NCBI RefSeq assembly: GCF_040712315.1
Contig: NC_134022.1
Location: forward strand, 3,534,001-3,598,000
Length of the DNA: 64,000 nt
Reading direction: 5' to 3'
From: Castanea sativa
Taxonomy: Eukaryota > Streptophyta > Magnoliopsida > Fagales > Fagaceae
A model generated the notes under the pieces. That model saw only the letters and a program-made list of their open reading frames with translations. It ran no database searches and was not told where the DNA came from. The position numbers and the translations under genes were made by a program. Below, in pieces: positions 58,058-64,000 of the stretch. The number at the start of each line of letters is the position of its first letter. Positions within the stretch are counted from its first letter, which is position 1.

Positions 58058-58894
58058 TATCTTTAAAATGAGATGTATGGTAAGTTCCAGTTAGCTTAAT
58101 TTATAAAGTCTCTTGTGGTTTAGAGTTCATTTGGTTGGAGTGAAAACGGAAGGGATGGAAAATGGGGGAGAAAATTGCTTTCTTGCAAGGCCCACTTTTT
58201 GTGAAGATGGAGTTTCTCCCCAAATTGTCAAGAAAATGGAGGAGAAAGTGGGTTTAAGGTAGGAATGAGAAAATGGAGGAGAAAGTGGGTTTAAGATGGG
58301 AATTACTTATCTACCCCTCTCCCCTTACACATTGGTTTCCTTTTTCTTTTTCAATTTTTTCCTTTTTCAAGATTTTTTTTTAATGTCAATTTTTTCTTAT
58401 AAACTATTTTTTTTTAATGTAATAGGGGTATGAGAGTAAATTAATAGAAACACCATTTTCTATCCTCTCATTTTTCTTCTCAAGCAAACAAATGAGTTTT
58501 CCACTCGTGCACTTTTGCATCCACAACAAAACATACATAAGGGAAAACTAAAATCTTTCTATCCCCCACTTTTTTATCTCAACCATTTATTATCCTCCCA
58601 CCTTTTTATCCCTCAACAAAACAAACCCTAACACTTTGCTCAGATACAGTGAAAGAGGAGTGAAGAGAATGGATTAGAAAGGAAATTAAATACTTTCTGC
58701 TATTTGGTTACACTGATGGAAAGGCAGCAAAGAGAAAAAGAAAGGATTTTGTTTCTTCCGGGCCCACAAATTTGTGTCCACCCAAAATGGAAGGAAATGG
58801 AGGGATGGGTGAAATTGTGTGGGGTTGGTTTCAAATGAATTTACTAAAATGCCCATGTTTTCTCTTGAAGCAAAATTGAAATTTCAAAACTTTA
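58058..58894. other. Decayed MITE-like sequence
   Basis: 58085-58115 resembles a SINE head (AGTTAGCTTAATTTATAAAG). 58125-58620 opens TTCATTTGGTTGGAGTG, has two tandem copies of GAAAATGGAGGAGAAAGTGG (near 58232 and 58268), and closes with AACAAAACAAACCCT, suggesting a terminal-inverted-repeat element. There is no gene. Confidence 0.4.
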
Positions 58895-59043
58895 GGGCAT
58901 GTTTGGTACATGTGTTTAAAAATTGAAAATTGTTGTTTGAAAACATTTGTGAAAATACGGATGGGTAAAAAAAGTATGTAGAAATACGTGTAATGTTGTT
59001 TAAAAATTGAAAATGGTTGTTTGTAAACACAAACCAAACACCC
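58895..59043. mobile_element. Small MITE, about 149 bp
   Basis: GGGCATGTTTGGTACATGTG and the right end AACACAAACCAAACACCC are inverted. The interior repeats AAAAATTGAAAATTGTTGTT in related form. No clear target duplication. Confidence 0.6.
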
Positions 59044-59173
59044 ACTTACTCTCCTTATATAATAAGAACCACACCAGCAAAGCAGAACACACATTGACAG
59101 CCCACAAAGAAAGAAAGAAGCACAACCCACACACAAAGAAAGAAAAAGCTAGTTCAATCTCTCCTTTATCAAC

Positions 59174-59177
<4 letters not shown>

Positions 59178-59230
<53 letters not shown>
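59178..59230. repeat. (CT)n microsatellite, about 53 bp
   Basis: Uninterrupted CT dinucleotides. The Ser-Leu reading frame across it is an artefact. Confidence 0.95.
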
Positions 59231-59231
<1 letters not shown>

Positions 59232-59330
59232 AACTTATCACTTCATTATGAAATCTTATCTTTTGTGATAGTGCATTTGAAATTAATGAAGAGCTAACGT
59301 TTTATCTTAATATTATTTACTCATAATTGC

Positions 59331-59952
59331 TGAAAAGGGTAAAAGTGAAGTGGACAGCCAGAACTTGCAAAACCTACGATTGGACAACGGATCAAGTCAT
59401 GCGACGACGAGTCTCATAAGCAGTGGATGGACAGTGTGTTAGGACAGATCACCTCTAGTTTACGGAAGGTTCCTAGAAGGACGGATCGCCTGACACGAAC
59501 GAGTAATCCCCTGGACGGACATTGAGGTCGACAGGACCAAGCACATGTGGCGATGGCGTGGCTTACGTGATTTCCAAGGACATTTCAAATAATAATAACT
59601 AGTGAACCACACTTAACCCTAGTAAATGAAAACCTTATATGGAAAGGGTCCCTTAAATCACACGCATTTATGAAGATCTTCTCTACAAGGAAATATTTCT
59701 CTTTCCTAAGGAACCAAGGTCAGTCCCTCATCACTATAAAAAGGCCATAACCCACGAAAAACAAGTACGCACAATTGACCTTAGCTCTAGTACTCTAGAG
59801 TGGTGACAATCTCTCTAACTTGACCTTCGGAGGGTATTTGGCCAGTACCACACTGGTACTCTCTTGAGGTTTTTTTCTTTCTTGGTGTTGTGCAGGTGTT
59901 ATTGCGAGCCCATGAGGACTGTATGACCTACTGACGATTTTCGGCATTATCA
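59331..59952 (+). repeat. 5' LTR of the second Tat-lineage element
   Basis: It ends CGGCATTATCA at 59952, directly before the PBS. The start is probably TGAAAAGGG at 59331 or TGCTGAAAAGGG at 59328; without a 3' LTR this cannot be settled. A TATA box, TATAAAAA, is at 59735-59742. Confidence 0.75.
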
Positions 59953-59971
59953 GTTGGCGCCATTTATGGGA
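59953..59971 (+). promoter_or_regulatory. Primer binding site of the second Tat-lineage element
   Basis: GTTGGCGCCATTTATGGGA follows the LTR directly and matches the equivalent site of the first element at 20318-20336 (minus strand). Confidence 0.78.
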
Positions 59972-60042
59972 AAAACTAGCTCAAGTAGATAAGTCAAGCT
60001 ACTGTTCCCATACGAAAAGCTTGCATGGTGCTTACCTGTTCA

Positions 60043-60990
60043 ATGGCAACCAACAACAATGCCCAAGGAGATGAGCCATGCACTGCGGTTCTTGAGAAAT
60101 AGATCCAGACACTAGCAGCGGCAGTTGAACGCCTTACCAAGCAAAATCATGACTTGGAGGAACAATTGCGCCAAAGGGACACCGAGCCTCAGGACCAAAA
60201 GGAAGAGCAGGAAGGAAACAGCCGCCAGCGCAATGACACCAGGCAAAATCGAGAAAGGCCGAAAGGCAATAATGTTGTGAGCTGGCCAACAGCCATGGAT
60301 GTTTCCCCACCAAACCTGGTTGCAGATACACAGATGATGAGAGAGCAGATGGACTTGATGATGCACGCTCTCAAAGGGAAGGTGTCAAGCGATCTTGACG
60401 ATCTGGTGTACAAGATAGATTCGCCTTTCACCGCACCTGTTACTTCATTCCCTCTACCTCCAAAGTTTCATATGCCACAGATAGAGGCCTATGACGGGTC
60501 GAAAGACCCTTTAGATCACCTAGAGACGTTCAAGACCTTCATGCATCTGCAAGGTGTAGTGGACGAAATCATGTGTAAGGCCTCTCCCACCACCTTGAGG
60601 GGTCTTGCAAGAATGTGGTTTAGCAGGCTGACACCAAACTCCCTCAGCACTTTCAAGGAGTTAAATGCCCAGCTCGCCTCACACTTTATCAGCGGACACA
60701 GGTACAAAAAGTCAACCACGTGCCTGATGAACATTAGGCAGCAAGAGGATGAAACACTAAGATCTTACATCACCCCTTTTAATAAGGAAGCACTCTCAAT
60801 TGATGGGGCCGACAACAAGATACTCGTGGCAGCATTCACTAACGGATTACCGAAGGGTAAGTTTTTTTTTTCTCTATACAAGAACGATCCAAAAACTATG
60901 TCAGATGTGCTTTACAGGGCTACCAAATACATGAATGCGGAGGACATGCTACTTGCGCGGGAAGAAAAGCCTAAAAAGAGAGAAAGATAG
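60043..60990 (+). pseudogene. gag: Tat-lineage gag (one early stop)
   Basis: The frame is ATG 60043 to TAG 60990, interrupted only by TAG at 60100-60102. The capsid region shows YDGSKDPLDHLETFKTFMHL, MWFSRLTPNSLSTFKEL and ETLRSYITPFNKEALSIDGA. A zinc-knuckle-like CCFHRDHGHDTSECYDLK follows in another frame near 61203. In an intact element this would be the particle protein. Confidence 0.88.
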
Positions 60991-61019
60991 GAAGATGCGA
61001 GACAGGAGAGAGGACGGAA

Positions 61020-62905
61020 GATCTTAAAGACAGGCGATGGGCAAGAAGATAGACGCCCCAAAACCCCCTCAACAAGATTCGCCAATTTCACCCCCTGAAC
61101 ATTCCGATCGATTAGGTACTGATGCAGATAAAGGACGAAGGGTCGCTAACGTTTCCAAGCAAGTTGAAGGGTGATCCCAATAAGAGGTCCAGGGACAAAT
61201 ACTGCTGCTTCCATCGCGACCATGGTCATGATACTTCCGAGTGTTACGACTTAAAGTAGCAGATAGAAGCCCTGATCAGGCAGTGGAAGTTACAGAGGTT
61301 TGTAAGCAAAGAAAAGACAGACCCGCCGCAAGGGCAAAGCCCTAGGAGGGAAATCGAGAGCCCCAAGCCACACGTCGGGGACATAAGAATGATTGTAGAG
61401 GGCACAGCAACTCCCTGTTCAACCAAAAGGGTGTGTAAAATGTACCTCAGGCTAGTCCAAAATGTCCAGCTAACAAGATTGGTCCCAAGGATGGCGTGCA
61501 TGAACGACCCAGTGATCGAATTCTTGAAAGAAGACGCTCGATGCCTCCACCACCCACATGATGATGCACTTGTTGTAAGCATACAGATTGGTGATTACAA
61601 CATTCACAGGGTCTTGATAGATAATGGTAGCTCCGCTGATATGCTTTACTACCTAGCTTTTCAAGAAATGAGGATTGGGAGAGAACAGCTGATCCCAACT
61701 GATGTGCCACTCGTTGGCTTTGGAGGAACAAGGGTATACCCATTAGGCGCGGTCACCTTATTCATTATAGTTGGCGATTACCCCCAGCAAATCACCAAAG
61801 ATGTTACATTCCTGGTAGTATATTGCTCTTCTACTTACAATGCTATTTTGGGCCACCCTACCCTCAATTCATGGAAGGCCGTGACTTCTACCTACCACCT
61901 GATGGTCAAGTTTTCGACTGAATACGAAGTGGGGGAACTACGTGGTGATCAGATAGTAGCACGAGATTGCTACATCGCTATGCTCGAAATGGACGACCAT
62001 TTGCCAGCTATGTGTATAAAGGAAAGACGGGTGATAGTGGAACCAATTGAAGGAATTGAAAAGGTACCCCTTGACGATGCCAAGCCCGAACAGACGATAG
62101 AAATAGGTACTCTTGCTAGCCTACCAGTTCATCAGGCCTTGAAGTCATTCCTAAGAATTAACAAGGATGTATTTGCATGGAGCCATGAAGACATGCCAGG
62201 AATCAACCCCTCTGTCATAGTTCACAAGCTAAACGTTTCACCCTCTTTCTCTCTCGTCCGACAAAAAAAGCAGGTATTCGCCCAAGAAAGGGACAAGGCC
62301 ATAGCTGAGGAAGTATGCAAGTTGTAGGAAGCAAGGTTCATATGGGAAGTGTACTACCTCGACTGGCTGGCCAACGTAGTAATGGTGAAGAAGGCCAACG
62401 GAAAGTGAAGGATGTGCGTCGACTTCACAAATTTGAACAGAGCATGCCCCAAGGATAGCTACCCGCTACCGAGGATTGATATCTTGGTAGATTCAACGGC
62501 AAGACACCAACTATTGAGCTTCATGGACGCATTCTCGAGGTACAACCAAATAAAGCTGGATGAAGCTGATCAGAAGAAGACCTCTTTCGTCACAAGCTAG
62601 AGACTCTTCTATTATAAGGTGATGCCATTTGGCCTCAAGAATGCAGGAGCAACGTATTAGAGGCTTATGAACCAAATGTTTGCACACCAGATTGGGAGGA
62701 ACGCTGAGGTTTACGTGGATGATATGCTGGAAAAAAGCGTACGGGAGGATGGTCACCTCGACAACCTAAGGGAAACCTTTGAGACGCTCAGACGATATAA
62801 CATGAAACTGAATCCTAGCAAGTGTACGTTCGGTGTAACGACTGGAAAGTTCCTTAGATTCATGGTGACTCAGAGGGGTATTGAGGTCAATCCAGACAAT
62901 GTTTG
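61020..62905 (+). pseudogene. pol: Tat-lineage protease and partial RT (broken)
   Basis: 61389-62327 is open and contains the protease motif VLIDNGSSADMLYY (near 61610) and the RT approach WSHEDMPGINPSVIVHKLNV (near 62180). RT continues with stops at about 62325, 62406, 62598 and 62658, showing DFTNLNRACPKDSYPLPRID (near 62420) and catalytic YVDD (near 62715). The sequence ends at NPSKCTFGV...GIEVNPDN with a stop at 62905. Confidence 0.88.
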
Positions 62906-62930
62906 AGCTATCATAAAACTCACTACCACT

Positions 62931-64000
62931 TATCATTGTATATTTAAAATAAAAGTATTGGTGACAAGCTAAATCCAATAAAGAAAATGTTAGAGCTACA
63001 AACATTTATATATATATATATATATAGACACACACTAGTATTATGCTCGTGTGTTGCACGGTTTTAGTTATAAACTTTTAGTATAATTTTATTGAGAAAT
63101 AATAAATTAATAATCTCTTGAATCTAGATTATATAAATTGTATATAAACTATTGTTCTTAAAAGTATTAAGCAATCACACAACATATTTATATGAAAAAA
63201 TTCCTAAATTTAATAATTAAAACCTATGGAGACTTAACCAAAGGTATTTCATTTGCCACAAAAAAAAAAAAAGATAATTCTCTTCTAACTTATCGGTTGT
63301 CTTATAATGACATTTTTGTAGTGCACACATATAATATTACTAACAACAAAAATAAAAATGAGAAATAGTAACATAAAAATTGTACTATTCAAGAAAATTA
63401 ATTTAATCTAATAGTGCACATATAAGCATAACTCAAATACAACCTAGAAATAAAAAAGATGAGACCCTTGTTGTAGGAGGAAATACAAAATTTGACCATT
63501 CCTAAATAATTAATAGATAAAGCCAATGAGGAAAAAAAAGATGAGTACAAATAATTCATAAATGCAAAACCAAACAAAAGAAAAAGAAAAAAACTAAACA
63601 TATTTTTTTAGGATAAAAATGAAGAATAATCCAACCTTTACCATGACACAAACGGTAGATCAAAGTAATAGATGTACTATCAAAAAATTAAATAAAGAGT
63701 AATAGATGTAAATTTTACTTAAAAAATCATAATATATGCTTATGAAAAATGATCTTATGAATCAATTTAATGAATTCCATAGTATGTATGGATTCCACAT
63801 GACATTTCACATGTTAAGAGAGAAATCTCATGAGATGCTAATGCCTTCTTGACTTAGATATCCATGTTCCACACAATCCTACAAAACAAAGTTCAAAGAG
63901 AGGCCTACACATTTTTAGCTTTTCAAGAAAATTAGCTATTAGTCTTTCATCAATCCTTAATGAATATATCAAAGTTTTTTTTCTTTGTTTTCCACTTTTC
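62931..64000. other. AT-rich stretch without a supported gene
   Basis: A TA microsatellite lies at about 63007-63026. The rest is AT-rich. Short frames such as 63398-63601 (minus) are low-complexity Phe/Leu/Tyr text without a domain. Confidence 0.5.

Larger units (their letters stand above)
59331..62930 (+). mobile_element. Second Tat-lineage Gypsy element, truncated inside RT
   Basis: A 5' LTR, PBS, gag, protease and the first part of RT are in order on the plus strand. Homology stops near 62930, after the RT segment EVNPDN, and no RNase H, integrase or 3' LTR follows. Protein motifs match the element at 10706-21002, but the LTR is of a different subfamily. Confidence 0.88.

Noticed and set aside
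59007..59297. ORF with a long Ser-Leu tail
   Set aside because: It is the translation of a CT microsatellite and its flanks.

Overview
The window reads as nuclear DNA of a woody eudicot. It is AT-rich, has GT-AG introns, and carries plant-type Ty3/Gypsy (Tat lineage), L1-type LINE, SINE and MITE sequences around plant-specific genes. The repeats look like those of oak and other Fagaceae, but that is an impression from memory, not a search result. The only host genes I can support are two tandem, same-strand copies of a long-chain fatty alcohol oxidase (FAO; GMC/FAD oxidoreductase). They lie at 35673-49074 and 53787-57260. Each has three exons with conserved splice sites and no internal stop.

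Layout. 1-2640: A-rich repeat, a 23-nt poly-G run, and a large minisatellite whose units reverse orientation near 1236. 3985-5044: LTR-like repeat on the minus strand. 5167-7268: solo LTR. 9226-9975: tandem duplication. 10706-21002: complete but decayed Tat-lineage element on the minus strand, with two LTRs, a 5-bp target duplication, PBS, gag, protease, RT, two RNase H domains and integrase, plus an antisense, apparently spliced extra gene with its own TATA box and G-boxes. 21406-27615 and 30798-33730: two copies of a local duplication. The first was hit by an L1 LINE and a MITE, the second by a different MITE, and each insertion has its empty site in the other copy. Between them lies an LTR (27657-30797) that itself received a solo LTR. 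34034-35518: two foldback elements just upstream of FAO copy 1.

FAO copy 1 has a 10.7-kb intron 2 loaded with a LINE, a solo LTR, MITEs and microsatellites. The same intron in copy 2 is 843 bp. Between the genes are a gag fragment interrupted by a SINE and a decayed LINE piece. After copy 2 come MITEs, a CT microsatellite and the 5' half of a second Tat-lineage element (about 59331-62930), truncated inside RT.

The FAO pair probably oxidises long-chain fatty alcohols to aldehydes in membranes. All other coding capacity belongs to decayed transposable elements. The most interesting signals are the antisense gene with its own promoter in the Tat element, the complex 5' junction of the intronic LINE, and the uneven divergence of the two FAO copies, which suggests gene conversion. 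All comparisons were made by eye.
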